Notes: generated by a model not told the origin, from the letters alone. A stretch of DNA of 64,000 bases from Elusimicrobiota bacterium (GCA_031274365.1 JAISQF010000014.1:1-64000); one strand, 5' to 3'. Positions 47,327 to 56,044 are shown, numbered from the stretch's first letter. Numbers and translations are program-made.

Positions 47327-48832
47327 ATGGAAACAGAAAACAAAGGTATAATTTACAGATTTCTAAATGCCATTGAAGTGGCGGGAAACAGAATGTTGGA
47401 CCCGATTTCAATTTTCTTTTTGCTGTGCGTAGCCGTTGTTTTATTATCGGGAATTTTGGCTTATTTTGGAACTTCTGCCATTCATCCAAAAGACGGTTCT
47501 ATAGTCGATGTGGTGAACCTTCTAAATAAAGGCGAATTGCAGAGGTATATAAGCTCTATAATTGGCTCTTTCCAATCTTTTCCTCCCATGGCTTTGGTGC
47601 TTGTGGTTATGATAGGCGTCGGTGTTGCTGAAAAGAGCGGTTTGATGGACGCGGCATTGCACCGCGCCGTTTCAAATATTCCAAAAATAGCCGTTACGCC
47701 CGTTGTGATTTTTCTGGGAATTCTTTCCAATGTCGCGGGCGATGCGGGATTTATAGTTTTGCCTCCTCTTTCGGCTCTTGTATTTTTAAGCGTCGGCCGT
47801 CATCCATTGATAGGTTTATTTGCTTCTTTTGGCGGAGTGGCCGCCGGTTTTGCGGCAAATATTATGATAGGACTTTCTGATGTTCTTGCGGCAAGTTTTA
47901 CAATACCCGCCGCTCAGTTGATAGATTCTTCATACGAAGCGACTCCCGCGATGAATTATTATTTTATTATCGTCTCCAGTTTTATATTGACTATAGTCGG
48001 AACTATTGTCACAGAAAAAGTTATTGCGCCGCGTTATGAAGGCGACGCTTTTGATAAGTCTAAAAAAGAAAGAATTGTCTCAAGCGATATTGAAGTCAAA
48101 GGATTAAAATACGCCGCCGTTGTTTTTATAGCTTTAGTAGCTTTGCTAATAATTTTATGTTTAGGCGACAAACCGTTTTTAGGCGACAATAACGGTTCAA
48201 TTTTGGGCGTCAATTCTCCTCTTATGAAAGGAATGATACCTATTATCACTATTTTGTTTTTGGTGCCGGGTCTTGTCTTTGGAAAAGTTGCGGGAACAAT
48301 AAAAAAAGATAGAGACGCGGTTAGAATGATGGGAAAGTCTATGAGCGAGATGGGACCGTATATAGTGCTTGCATTTTTTGCCTCTCAATTTTTGGCTTTA
48401 TTTGCATTCAGCAATTTGGGAATTATTCTTGCGATAAAAGGTTCTGATTTGCTCAGAAGTATCGGTTTTACCGGCGGAGGTTTATTAACCGGTTTTATAA
48501 TTTTTGCGGCTTTTGTAAATCTTTTTATCGGTTCGGCTTCCGCAAAGTGGGCTATACTTGCTCCGATTTTTGTTCCGATGTTTTTATTGCTCGGATATGA
48601 TCCGGCTTTGACACAGATGGCTTATCGTATAGGCGATTCGGTTACAAATCCTCTCAGTCCTTTATTTCCATATTTGCCCGTTTTGCTTAGCTATATAAGC
48701 GTTTATAAAAAAGACAGCGGGCTTGGAACCGTTGTGTCCAATATGCTTCCATACTCTTTCTCTTTCTTTATAACTTGGACAATTCTATTGCTTATATGGT
48801 TCTATGCCAGTCTTCCTTTGGGACCAAGATAG
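47327..48832 (+). CDS. abgT: AbgT-family transporter, 501 aa
   Basis: This is an inner-membrane transporter of the AbgT family, known for p-aminobenzoyl-glutamate uptake and, in some members, sulfonamide export. Long hydrophobic segments throughout, the opening LNAIEVAGNRMLDPISIFFL, PLSALVFLSVGRHPLIGL, FVNLFIGSASAKWAILAPIF and RIGDSVTNPLSPLFPYLPVLL are family hallmarks. The start is the ATG at 47327 (RBS AAAAGGAGAG); an open frame from 47210 would run through the leader terminator and is rejected. It is followed after 73 bases by an M20 amidohydrolase, the pairing that hydrolyses the imported conjugate in E. coli (abgT with abgAB). Confidence 0.92.
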   Translation: METENKGIIYRFLNAIEVAGNRMLDPISIFFLLCVAVVLLSGILAYFGTSAIHPKDGSIVDVVNLLNKGELQRYISSIIGSFQSFPPMALVLVVMIGVGVAEKSGLMDAALHRAVSNIPKIAVTPVVIFLGILSNVAGDAGFIVLPPLSALVFLSVGRHPLIGLFASFGGVAAGFAANIMIGLSDVLAASFTIPAAQLIDSSYEATPAMNYYFIIVSSFILTIVGTIVTEKVIAPRYEGDAFDKSKKERIVSSDIEVKGLKYAAVVFIALVALLIILCLGDKPFLGDNNGSILGVNSPLMKGMIPIITILFLVPGLVFGKVAGTIKKDRDAVRMMGKSMSEMGPYIVLAFFASQFLALFAFSNLGIILAIKGSDLLRSIGFTGGGLLTGFIIFAAFVNLFIGSASAKWAILAPIFVPMFLLLGYDPALTQMAYRIGDSVTNPLSPLFPYLPVLLSYISVYKKDSGLGTVVSNMLPYSFSFFITWTILLLIWFYASLPLGPR

Positions 48833-48905
48833 AAATAGAACAAGAGAGAAATAAGATAGAAATTTTTGAGCCTAATTTTGATTAAAAAAGCCAAAAGGGG
48901 AAAGT

Positions 48906-50096
48906 ATGAACAGTGAAATTAAATCTCTATCGAAATCGATAGAAGCCGATATGATACGTTGGCGCAGACATTTTCATGAAAACCCGGAATGCAGTTTTCA
49001 AGAATATCAAACGGTTGATTACATAAAAAAAGAATTAGAAAATTTGCCTAATATTGAGATAAGCCGGTTGACGCCGACGAGCCTTCAGATTTTAGTAAAG
49101 GGCGGCGGCGCGGCGGACGGCGCTGGAAAAAGAATTGCTCTGCGCGCCGATATTGACGCGCTTCCTGTGGAGGAAAAAAGCGGAGAACCTTTCAGCTCAA
49201 AAAACAAAGGGCGAATGCATGCTTGCGGTCATGACTTTCATACGGCTATACTTATGGGCGCTGTGAAAATTGCCTCGCAATTGTCTCCTAAAATAAAAGG
49301 CGAAGTTCTTTTTATTTTTCAACACGCCGAGGAACTTCCTCCCGGCGGAGGTATTGAACTTGTCAAAGCGGGTGTTCTTAATAATGTAGATATGGTTTTT
49401 GCTCTGCATGCGGATCCAACTACGCCTGTTGGAATTGTGAATTCTTTAGACGGCGTTTATTGCGCTTCGACCGATAATTTTTCACTTCTTATTAAAGGAA
49501 GAGGGGCGCACGGTTCTATGCCGCAAAAATCTATAGATCCGATTGTCATAGGTTCGCAAATTGTGGACGTTTTGCAGACTATAGTTTCAAGACGTATGGA
49601 TCCGTTTAATGCTCCCGTCGTAACGGTCGCAACTTTTAAGGCCGACGGAGAATTTAATATCATTCCCGACAACGCTTATTTGGCGGGGACTCTTCGCACG
49701 CATGATAAAAATATACGTCAGGAAATTCAGGATTTAGTTGATAAAACTATTAAAGGCATTACGGATATTTATGGCGCTCAATATGAATTTAAGATTATAA
49801 AAGGTTATCCGGTCGGGATAAATGATTCTAAAGCGTTGAAAGTTTGTCAAAGCGTTTTTGACGATTATTTGTCTCCCGATTATCAATTGAGTTTGGATGG
49901 AAAGCCGATGTTTGGCGGCGAGGATTTTGCTTATTATCAAGAAAAAGTTCCGGGGTGTTTTATGTTTTTTGGAGCGGGGCGTGGTGATTTTGATAAAAGC
50001 GCAATGCTCCACAGTTCGAAATTACGTTTAAATGAAGACGCTTTGCAGGTCGGGGTGAGCATTCACATAGGATTGATATACAAATTACTTCTTTAA
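48906..50096 (+). CDS. M20-family amidohydrolase (N-acyl amino acid or aminobenzoyl-glutamate type), 396 aa
   Basis: This is a zinc-dependent amidohydrolase of the M20D group. MIRWRRHFHENPECSFQEY, LRADIDALPVEE (metal Asp), MHACGHDFHTAILMGA (His metal ligand) and FIFQHAEELPPGGGIELV (catalytic Glu) are complete. A dimerisation lid domain covers about 185-300. FGGEDFAYYQEKVPGCFMFFG closes the site. Relatives cleave N-acetyl-amino acids, hippurate, indole-acetyl-amino acids or p-aminobenzoyl-glutamate. The adjacent AbgT transporter favours the last or a similar acyl-glutamate. No signal peptide, so cytosolic. The strong terminator at 50195 follows. Confidence 0.9.
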   Translation: MNSEIKSLSKSIEADMIRWRRHFHENPECSFQEYQTVDYIKKELENLPNIEISRLTPTSLQILVKGGGAADGAGKRIALRADIDALPVEEKSGEPFSSKNKGRMHACGHDFHTAILMGAVKIASQLSPKIKGEVLFIFQHAEELPPGGGIELVKAGVLNNVDMVFALHADPTTPVGIVNSLDGVYCASTDNFSLLIKGRGAHGSMPQKSIDPIVIGSQIVDVLQTIVSRRMDPFNAPVVTVATFKADGEFNIIPDNAYLAGTLRTHDKNIRQEIQDLVDKTIKGITDIYGAQYEFKIIKGYPVGINDSKALKVCQSVFDDYLSPDYQLSLDGKPMFGGEDFAYYQEKVPGCFMFFGAGRGDFDKSAMLHSSKLRLNEDALQVGVSIHIGLIYKLLL

Positions 50097-50194
50097 GTTA
50101 TTGCGCCGTTGGCGGCTGGGATTTAGTCATTGCAGTGATATTTAATAAATTGCTTATTTAAGATTGTTATTGTTTTGCGGTTTTTAGATTGTTT

Positions 50195-50222
50195 AGCTGC
50201 GGGTTCAAACCCGCAGCTTTTA
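50195..50222 (+). terminator. Terminator after the M20 gene
   Basis: AGCTGCGGGTT (50195-50205) pairs with AACCCGCAGCT (50208-50218) over a very short CA loop, followed by TTTATT. The pairing is perfect. Confidence 0.85.
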
Positions 50223-50226
50223 TTAT

Positions 50227-50505
50227 TTATTTTATTGACGCGACTTTTTTTGACAGCTTGGCTTTGTGATTTGCCGCATTTTTATAATGAATAACATTTC
50301 TTTTAGCGGCTTTATCTAATTTTGAAAAAGCGGACTTTAATTCTTCTCCCGCTCCTTTGGCGTCTTTTTTCTTTACAAGATCCTTTACTTTTTTGATAGC
50401 CGTTTTTACTTCGCTTTTAATAGAAGTATTTCTTGCCGTTCTTTTTTTTGTTTTTCTCACTTCTTTAAGCGCGGACGTGTGTCTGCCGGTCTTTAGTTTT
50501 GCCAT
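50227..50505 (-). CDS. rpsT: Small ribosomal subunit protein bS20, 92 aa
   Basis: S20 binds 16S rRNA during early 30S assembly. Lys/Arg-rich helices with KTGRHTSALKEVRKTKKRTA, SEVKTAIKKVKDLVKKKD and the C-terminal LDKAAKRNVIHYKNAANHKA are the typical three-helix bundle and the family signature (KGxxHxNxAxRxKS-like end). Length is standard. RBS GGAGG on the minus strand. It is convergent with the M20 gene and lies 52 bases downstream of the Rrf2-like gene, so it could share that transcript. Confidence 0.95.
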   Translation of the reverse strand: MAKLKTGRHTSALKEVRKTKKRTARNTSIKSEVKTAIKKVKDLVKKKDAKGAGEELKSAFSKLDKAAKRNVIHYKNAANHKAKLSKKVASIK

Positions 50506-50557
50506 TTAATTTTTCCTCCGATTTTTTTTAAGCATTTGCAATTGTATATTTTTTTAC

Positions 50558-51004
50558 TTATATTTGATACATACCGCCTTCTTTAGCCGTTGTTTTTTCA
50601 AGCTCGGAAAGCAAATCGTCAAGACTGATATTGACAAGAGTATCCTCGATAATACTGTCCAATTTATCTAAAACAAAATTTTGCAAAATTTCTTCAATAA
50701 ATAAATCTGTGTTTGTTTTTTCTCCCGCCGATTTTTCAAATAAAGAATTTTCCGTAGCCATAAGAATACTGTATATGCTTATATTTTTAGGAGTTTGAGC
50801 AAGCTGATAACCGCCTTGCGAACCTTTTGCCGAGATAACTAAATTGGAACGTTTTAAGAGAGCAAAAACTTGTTCTAAATAAATTCTCGAAATATTGAGT
50901 TTATCAGACAGTGTTTGAATAGTGATAAACTCTTTTGATTTGCTGTATTGAGCCATATAAAGCATAGAAGAAAGAGCGTATTTTGCTTTTGCCGATATTC
51001 TCAT
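50558..51004 (-). CDS. Rrf2-family transcriptional regulator, CymR-like, 148 aa
   Basis: A winged-helix Rrf2 regulator: MRISAKAKYALSSMLYMA, IQTLSDKLNISRIYLEQVF (recognition helix region) and GSQGGYQLAQTPKNIS (the wing). There is no cysteine in the whole protein, so it cannot hold the iron-sulfur cluster of IscR or RsrR. It resembles instead CymR, which senses cysteine status through a complex with CysK. It is transcribed divergently from cysK, 346 bases away, which supports that role. A TTGACT-17-TAAAAT promoter lies upstream, and the RBS is AAAGGAG. Confidence 0.85.
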   Translation of the reverse strand: MRISAKAKYALSSMLYMAQYSKSKEFITIQTLSDKLNISRIYLEQVFALLKRSNLVISAKGSQGGYQLAQTPKNISIYSILMATENSLFEKSAGEKTNTDLFIEEILQNFVLDKLDSIIEDTLVNISLDDLLSELEKTTAKEGGMYQI

Positions 51005-51033
51005 TTAATAAACTCCTTTATATAGATTTATGG

Positions 51034-51062
51034 ATTTTACTTTAGGGCTGTTAAAAAGTCAA
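51034..51062 (-). promoter_or_regulatory. Promoter of the Rrf2-like gene
   Basis: On the minus strand: TTGACT (51062-51057), 17 bases, TAAAAT (51039-51034), about 30 bases before the ATG. Confidence 0.7.
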
Positions 51063-51204
51063 GCAATTTGTATTATGATGATTTGCAATTGTCAGATTGC
51101 AGTCTCTATATTGTGGCGCTATTTGCATTTATGTAAATTCCTATACCATATATATGTCATTGCTGCTCTCTGTAATTGTCGTATATTATCAGGAAAAATT
51201 TTAC

Positions 51205-51233
51205 TTGACATCTCCCGCACGATTTGCTATTAT
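51205..51233 (+). promoter_or_regulatory. Promoter of cysK
   Basis: Perfect TTGACA (51205-51210), 17-base spacer, TATTAT (51228-51233). A dyad TTATCA...TGATAA (51237-51266) lies directly downstream, and an inverted repeat GCAAT-ATTGC lies near 51085-51100 between the two divergent promoters. These are the only operator-like elements I can see in the 346-base divergent region; neither is a proven CymR box. Confidence 0.75.
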
Positions 51234-51350
51234 TTGTTATCAATTCGGTGTAATCATAGCTGATAAGTATGATATATTTAATTATTCGTCAATTGAATTT
51301 AATCATTCTGTGATCTACCCGAATAAAATTAAAATTAAAGGAGAAGCAAA

Positions 51351-52286
51351 ATGTCAAAAATCTATGAAAAATTAACTGATTTAGTAGGAAAAACGCCATT
51401 GTTGAGACTTTCAAATTTTGAAAAATCTGAAGGAGTTGACGCTCAAATAATAGGAAAATTAGAATATTTTAATCCTGCTGGAAGCGTAAAAGATAGAATT
51501 GCAAAAGCTATGATAGAAGATGCCGAAGCTAAAGGAATTCTAAAAAAAGGCTCGGTTATAATTGAGCCGACAAGCGGTAATACCGGTATTGGTCTTGCTT
51601 CAGTCGCCGCAAGTAAAGGTTATAGAATAATACTTACAATGCCCGAGACTATGAGCATAGAGCGCAGAAATCTTTTGAAAGCTTACGGCGCGGAACTTGT
51701 CCTTACCGAAGGGGCAAAGGGAATGAAAGGCGCCATAGCGAAAGCTGATGAAATTGCAAAAGAAACGCCTAATTCTTTTATCCCCGGACAATTTGTAAAT
51801 CCTGCAAATCCAGCCATACATAAAGCTACAACAGGTCCTGAAATTTGGGAAGATACCGATGGCAAGGTTGATGTTTTTATATCGGGAATAGGAACGGGCG
51901 GAACTATTAGCGGCGCGGGGGAATATCTTAAATCAAAAAATCCCAATATAAAAGTTATAGCGGTAGAGCCGAAAGATTCGCCGGTTTTATCACAGGGAAA
52001 ATCAGGTCCGCATAAAATTCAAGGCATAGGCGCGGGCTTTGTCCCCGAGGTTTTAGATACAAAAGTTTATGACGAAATAATTACGGTTTCAAACGACGAC
52101 GCTTTTAAGATCGGCAGAGAAATTGCAAAAACAGAAGGATTGCTCATAGGAATTTCTTCAGGAGCGGCATTGTCCGCAGCTTTAGGAATTGCCAGACGTC
52201 CGGAAAATAAAGGCAAAGTTATTGTTGTTATTTTGCCCGACACAGGCGAAAGGTATTTGTCAACAGCATTATTTGCAACTGAATAA
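51351..52286 (+). CDS. cysK: Cysteine synthase (O-acetylserine sulfhydrylase), 311 aa
   Basis: A PLP-dependent enzyme that makes L-cysteine from O-acetylserine and sulfide. NPAGSVKDR carries PLP lysine 47. [11 protein letters not shown] and [14 protein letters not shown] bind the substrate and the PLP phosphate, and [14 protein letters not shown] and GISSGAAL are the other family signatures. The start has RBS AAAGGAG. The neighbouring divergent Rrf2-like protein is probably its regulator, and CysK may be its partner, as in the B. subtilis CymR-CysK complex (inference). No cysE is in this window. Confidence 0.97.
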   Translation: MSKIYEKLTDLVGKTPLLRLSNFEKSEGVDAQIIGKLEYFNPAGSVKDRIAKAMIEDAEAKGILKKGSVIIEPTSGNTGIGLASVAASKGYRIILTMPETMSIERRNLLKAYGAELVLTEGAKGMKGAIAKADEIAKETPNSFIPGQFVNPANPAIHKATTGPEIWEDTDGKVDVFISGIGTGGTISGAGEYLKSKNPNIKVIAVEPKDSPVLSQGKSGPHKIQGIGAGFVPEVLDTKVYDEIITVSNDDAFKIGREIAKTEGLLIGISSGAALSAALGIARRPENKGKVIVVILPDTGERYLSTALFATE

Positions 52287-52295
52287 AAACGTTTA

Positions 52296-52334
52296 ACTGC
52301 GATTGCGGTTTCTTGCTCCCTCCGCAGTCGCAGT
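52296..52334 (+). other. 13-bp stem-loop after cysK
   Basis: ACTGCGATTGCGG (52296-52308) pairs with CCGCAGTCGCAGT (52322-52334), with one G-T pair. No T-run follows, so this is not a standard intrinsic terminator. It could be a transcript 3'-end stabiliser or a Rho-type end. Confidence 0.55.
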
Positions 52335-52438
52335 GTCGCACCATCCGCAGTTTATCTCTGCAGTCAATTGCGCGCATTGATAATCTCATCTTAATTCAAA
52401 AACAAAATCCGCGATGATGAAATCAGTATTTGATAAAT

Positions 52439-52467
52439 TTGACAACAAATAGGCTTTCTGATATAAT
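52439..52467 (+). promoter_or_regulatory. Consensus promoter of the tRNA genes
   Basis: TTGACA (52439-52444), 17 bases, TATAAT (52462-52467): a perfect match to the sigma-70 consensus, about 95 bases before tRNA-Lys. Confidence 0.85.
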
Positions 52468-52561
52468 TATTTTTGTTGTGAAAATAAGACGGAAATTAGT
52501 TTTTTGAATTCAAAAATAGACTTTTGTCGATTGTTTTTATAAAAACAATTTATTGTAAAAC

Positions 52562-52634
52562 GGGCCCGTAGCTCAGTCGGTAGAGCACCTCACTTTTAAT
52601 GAGGTTGTCGTGCGTTCGAGCCGCACCGGGCTCA
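52562..52634 (+). tRNA. tRNA-Lys (anticodon TTT)
   Basis: The 73-base cloverleaf is complete. Acceptor GGGCCCG pairs with CGGGCTC, D-stem GCTC/GAGC encloses AGTCGGTA, and the anticodon stem CCTCA/TGAGG encloses loop CTTTTAA. The T-arm is GTGCG-TTCGAGC-CGCAC. The discriminator is A. CCA is not encoded. Confidence 0.97.
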
Positions 52635-52806
52635 TTTTTTGAGTGAGATTATACAAATTAGAATCTCTTTTTAAGTGAGATTTATATAAACTAAGATCTC
52701 TCGAATTTTCAAAAATCAAATCAAAATCTTGCGCTTTTATCAAATTCAAAATCTTTATTATTATAAGATTTAGATTTAAAGTATGAGGCTTTTAATTGTC
52801 AATAAA

Positions 52807-52879
52807 GCCCCCATCGTCTAGGGGTCCAGGACACATGATTTTCAATCATGCGACACGAGTTCAAATCTCGTTGGGGGCG
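52807..52879 (+). tRNA. tRNA-Glu (anticodon TTC)
   Basis: The 73-base cloverleaf is complete. Acceptor GCCCCCA pairs with TGGGGGC, anticodon stem CATGA/TCATG encloses loop TTTTCAA, and the T-arm is ACGAG-TTCAAAT-CTCGT. The discriminator is G. CCA is not encoded. It lies 172 bases after tRNA-Lys and probably shares its promoter. Confidence 0.97.
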
Positions 52880-52897
52880 TTTTATATATGAAATTCA

Positions 52898-52924
52898 ATC
52901 CTCGTCGAAAGACGGGGATTTTTT
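52898..52924 (+). terminator. Terminator after tRNA-Glu
   Basis: ATCCTCGTC (52898-52906), GAAA tetraloop, GACGGGGAT (52911-52919), then TTTTT. Confidence 0.92.
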
Positions 52925-53069
52925 ATGTCTGTCGTCGGGAAATGCTTTTAATCAAGGCAAATCTGAAAGTATCGTAAAACACTGCAAAATAACACCGCTC
53001 GTTAGCAAAATAATTGCAAAATAAACCCGCAAGATAATCCGCAATGATGAATATGGAAACGCTATAAAA

Positions 53070-53098
53070 TTGACACTTATATTATTTATATATATGAT
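53070..53098 (+). promoter_or_regulatory. Promoter of the OmpA-tailed barrel operon
   Basis: TTGACA (53070-53075), 17 bases, TATGAT (53093-53098). Confidence 0.8.
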
Positions 53099-53127
53099 AT
53101 AAAAGATTTCATACAAAAGACAAAAAG

Positions 53128-53156
53128 CTCAAATCCTTTTTTAGATTTTGAGTTTT
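53128..53156 (+). promoter_or_regulatory. Leader terminator-like hairpin before the OmpA-tailed barrel gene
   Basis: CTCAAATC (53128-53135) pairs with GATTTTGAG (53144-53152) with one bulged base, followed by TTTT. It lies about 25 bases into the transcript from the 53070 promoter and before the gene, so it could attenuate expression. It is weaker than the amtB and abgT examples. Confidence 0.5.
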
Positions 53157-53187
53157 ATTGTTTCTAAAAAAATTGCGGCGGTTTATT

Positions 53188-54615
53188 ATGAAGCGGCTAA
53201 ATAAAATTTATAAGAAAATTTGTTTAACATTATTTTTTTTAACAATTTCAGTCAATGCGTTTTCTTTGGATGAAAAAAAAGGACTTTTTGCCGCGGACGC
53301 TTTGACCGCAGGCGCAAGGACAAATGTGATTCTCGACGCTTTGGCAAATACGGATGAAAATGGAATTTGGTTTAGCGCAAATTCCGGAGCTCTTGAAATA
53401 AATAATAAAAGAATTTCTGCAGGAAAGTTTAAGTCTTCGGCTTCGGGCTTTATATTGGGGGCGGGAATTTTTAAAGATTCGGGATTTTATGCGTCTTATA
53501 ATAAGTTAAATTTACGACAAGACGACAGCCGCGCCAAGACGGACGACATTGAATTTGGTTTGTATTCAAAAACATCGATTTCAAATCTTATTATAAAAGG
53601 CGCTTTGAGCGCCGGTTATCAAGATTTTACTTTGGATACTCCCGATAAGAAAAAACCGACTGTTTCTTTTAATACGCCGAGTGTTCGTTTTGCGGGAGAA
53701 GCAGGTTATGAATTATTAAATAAATCTTTTATTTTAAAGCCGTTTGCGGGTATTAGCGCGGGATATGTGAGAAATGGAAAAATTACAGAATTAGGAAATT
53801 CTTCCTCCAATTTAATTGTTAACGCTCATTCTTATACGAGAGTTGACAGCCGTTTAGGAATTGAATTTGGTCAAAGGCAAAAAAGAATTAACTGGAAAGT
53901 CAAGGCGTATGCTGGATTTTTAATTAAAGGAAATGAAGAGCAATATATTTTGAGTTCTGTCATAGACGAAAGCGATCAAGTAAAAGTTGAAACGAGTAAA
54001 GAAGACGATACTTTTGGCGGCATTGCTTTAGGAATGGATTTTGGCATCAGCCCGTATGTGGATCTTTTCGTAAACACTATGACGGAAAAGTCGGAAAATT
54101 ATCTTAATTACCGTATAAGCGCCGGAATCAATTTTAAGTTCAACCCGTCTTATGTCAAATCTACAAAAATTGAAGCTGCCAAAGAATCCGCCGAAGCAAA
54201 ATTACAAAAGCAAGACGATAAAAAATCTGAGATTCAGGAATTACTGACCGTTGAATTAGAGATAGAACAAAATACGGTAAAACAGAACCGCTATACTGTG
54301 GGTTTATTTTCGGTCGGATCATATGATTTGTCTAATCCGGTTAAAGGAAATATTAAAAAAATAGCCGCATTTATTAAGCAAAAAGGTTTTAACAGAATAA
54401 TTATCGAGGGGCATGCCGACGGAGCGACTGAAAAAAATAATAGTATGAAATTATCGCAAGAGAGGGCTAAAGCCATTTTTAACGAATTTTTGAGAAATGG
54501 AATTTTAACTATACAAATGGAAGCGAACGGTTTTGGCGCCAGAATTCCAGTCGGCAATAATAATACGGAAGAAGGAAGCAGAGAAAATAGAAGGGTCGAT
54601 ATTTTTATTGAATAA
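53188..54615 (+). CDS. Outer-membrane barrel fused to a peptidoglycan-binding OmpA domain, 475 aa
   Basis: The start is the ATG at 53188; an upstream TTG frame runs through the leader hairpin. The signal peptide core is ICLTLFFLTISVNAFS. Residues 30-320 are a beta-rich barrel with autotransporter-barrel character (alternating strands such as SGFILGAGIF, GFYASYN, RVDSRLGIEFGQ, ending YRISAGINFKF) but no passenger. A charged linker (about 325-365) leads to an OmpA C-terminal domain with IIIEGHADGATEKNN, LSQERAKAIFNEFLRNG and ENRRVDIFIE, the peptidoglycan-contact residues being in place. It thus links the outer membrane to the wall. It is co-transcribed with two Sel1 proteins, the first 17 bases downstream. 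Confidence 0.85.
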   Translation: MKRLNKIYKKICLTLFFLTISVNAFSLDEKKGLFAADALTAGARTNVILDALANTDENGIWFSANSGALEINNKRISAGKFKSSASGFILGAGIFKDSGFYASYNKLNLRQDDSRAKTDDIEFGLYSKTSISNLIIKGALSAGYQDFTLDTPDKKKPTVSFNTPSVRFAGEAGYELLNKSFILKPFAGISAGYVRNGKITELGNSSSNLIVNAHSYTRVDSRLGIEFGQRQKRINWKVKAYAGFLIKGNEEQYILSSVIDESDQVKVETSKEDDTFGGIALGMDFGISPYVDLFVNTMTEKSENYLNYRISAGINFKFNPSYVKSTKIEAAKESAEAKLQKQDDKKSEIQELLTVELEIEQNTVKQNRYTVGLFSVGSYDLSNPVKGNIKKIAAFIKQKGFNRIIIEGHADGATEKNNSMKLSQERAKAIFNEFLRNGILTIQMEANGFGARIPVGNNNTEEGSRENRRVDIFIE

Positions 54616-54632
54616 ATAGTAAAGGAAAAAGT

Positions 54633-55991
54633 ATGAATGCGATTAAAGATTATTTTCTAAATATTTTTGTAAATCATTATTGTGATTTCAAAGAATGTTC
54701 TTCGAGGACGGAATTTTTCTGTTTTATTATTTTATGGATTACTTTTTGTTTAGTTTTGGGAATTGTTTTATTTGTCGCCAAATTGTCGGTAGAAACTATT
54801 CTCATCGTTTTAGGAATGATATGTATTTTGTCATTTTTGCCTTTTTTGTCTTTAATCGTTAGACGATTACACGACGCGGGATTTAGAGCGGCTTTTCTTT
54901 TTCTGCTTTTATTAGGTCCCGTGGGATTATTTGTAATTTTTATTTTTACTCTTATGCCGACTTATTTTCATAATAAATATGTGGGACGTATTGAAATGTC
55001 GGCTATGGATAGGACATTGCAAGTGATTTTAACTTCGATTGTTGCTATTACTTGCGCGCTTTTTATTTATTTTACGAGTAAATTAAAAAAAGAGATAGAC
55101 GTTTTAACAGCGTATGAAACTATAGAAACAGACGAGGCTCAAATCGAATTATTGACTGCGGCCGACGGAATTTTGCAAATAGAATTTCAGTCTGACGGCG
55201 CTAAATTTATGAAATCAAGAATTTTATCCGGCGGCGCCGTTAACGAATATCAAATTGCGGCGCGCGTCAAAGACGCTTTGGAGCAATATAAATTAGGGCA
55301 AATGTATTATAAAGGTATAGGCGCGGAGAAAGATATTGATAAAGCGTATTTATGGTTTTTATCCGCGGCGGATTTGGGCAATAAAGACGCTTATGAAATG
55401 GCGCAATTTATCGCGTTAAAAGATAAAGGAAATTTGCCCGGCGATTATCAAGCGTTAAATATAACGGCTCTCGAAGGCGATCCTGACGCACAGTATATGA
55501 TGGCGATAATGTTTGATTTAGGTCTTGGAGTAAAAGAGGATAAAAACGCTGCTACAGATTGGTTTGAATCGGCGTTTATCGGATATTATTCTCTATCTAT
55601 AGATATTATTAACGATGAAGCTCAATGCAAAATCGGCGATATGTATTTTTGGGGTTTGGGAGTTGAAGAAAATAAAGAATTGGCGGCAAAATGGTATAAA
55701 AGATCCGCTCTTTTAAGGAATACGGACGCTCTTTATAATTTGGCAAAAATGACGGAAACCAGCGCCGGCGGAATAAGGAAAAATCCAAAAGAGGCGTTAA
55801 AATTGTATGAAAGAGCCGCGATGCAAGGAAGTTTTCTCGCGCAAAAAAAGATGAATTTAATAGACGATAATTGGGGCGTTTCGATTAATGAAAATGAATT
55901 GCGGGCGGCAGATAAAATCAAAAAAAGAGCGACAAAAAAAGAAATTGAAAGAGTAATAAAAATGCTTCAACAAATTAGAGCAAAAATATAG
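54633..55991 (+). CDS. DUF805 membrane domain fused to Sel1-like repeats, 452 aa
   Basis: Residues 15-125 match DUF805: an aromatic/Arg-rich opening (SSRTEFFCFIILW), two or three membrane segments and LIVRRLHDAGFRAAFLFLLL. Another membrane helix (about 130-150) places the rest on one side of the inner membrane, probably the periplasm. From about 215 to 415, Sel1-like TPR-type repeats (YKLGQMYYKGIGAEKDIDKA, AQYMMAIMFDLGLGVKEDKN, CKIGDMYFWGLGVEENKELA) form a protein-binding solenoid. The C-terminus is basic. It lies 17 bases after the OmpA-tailed barrel gene with an AAAGGAAAAAG RBS and is likely co-transcribed. The function is a scaffold, partner unknown. Confidence 0.85.
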   Translation: MNAIKDYFLNIFVNHYCDFKECSSRTEFFCFIILWITFCLVLGIVLFVAKLSVETILIVLGMICILSFLPFLSLIVRRLHDAGFRAAFLFLLLLGPVGLFVIFIFTLMPTYFHNKYVGRIEMSAMDRTLQVILTSIVAITCALFIYFTSKLKKEIDVLTAYETIETDEAQIELLTAADGILQIEFQSDGAKFMKSRILSGGAVNEYQIAARVKDALEQYKLGQMYYKGIGAEKDIDKAYLWFLSAADLGNKDAYEMAQFIALKDKGNLPGDYQALNITALEGDPDAQYMMAIMFDLGLGVKEDKNAATDWFESAFIGYYSLSIDIINDEAQCKIGDMYFWGLGVEENKELAAKWYKRSALLRNTDALYNLAKMTETSAGGIRKNPKEALKLYERAAMQGSFLAQKKMNLIDDNWGVSINENELRAADKIKKRATKKEIERVIKMLQQIRAKI

Positions 55992-56044
55992 GCGTTAAAT
56001 AATACCAAATAAAAAATATATTTTATTTTTGAGAGGACTAAGTT

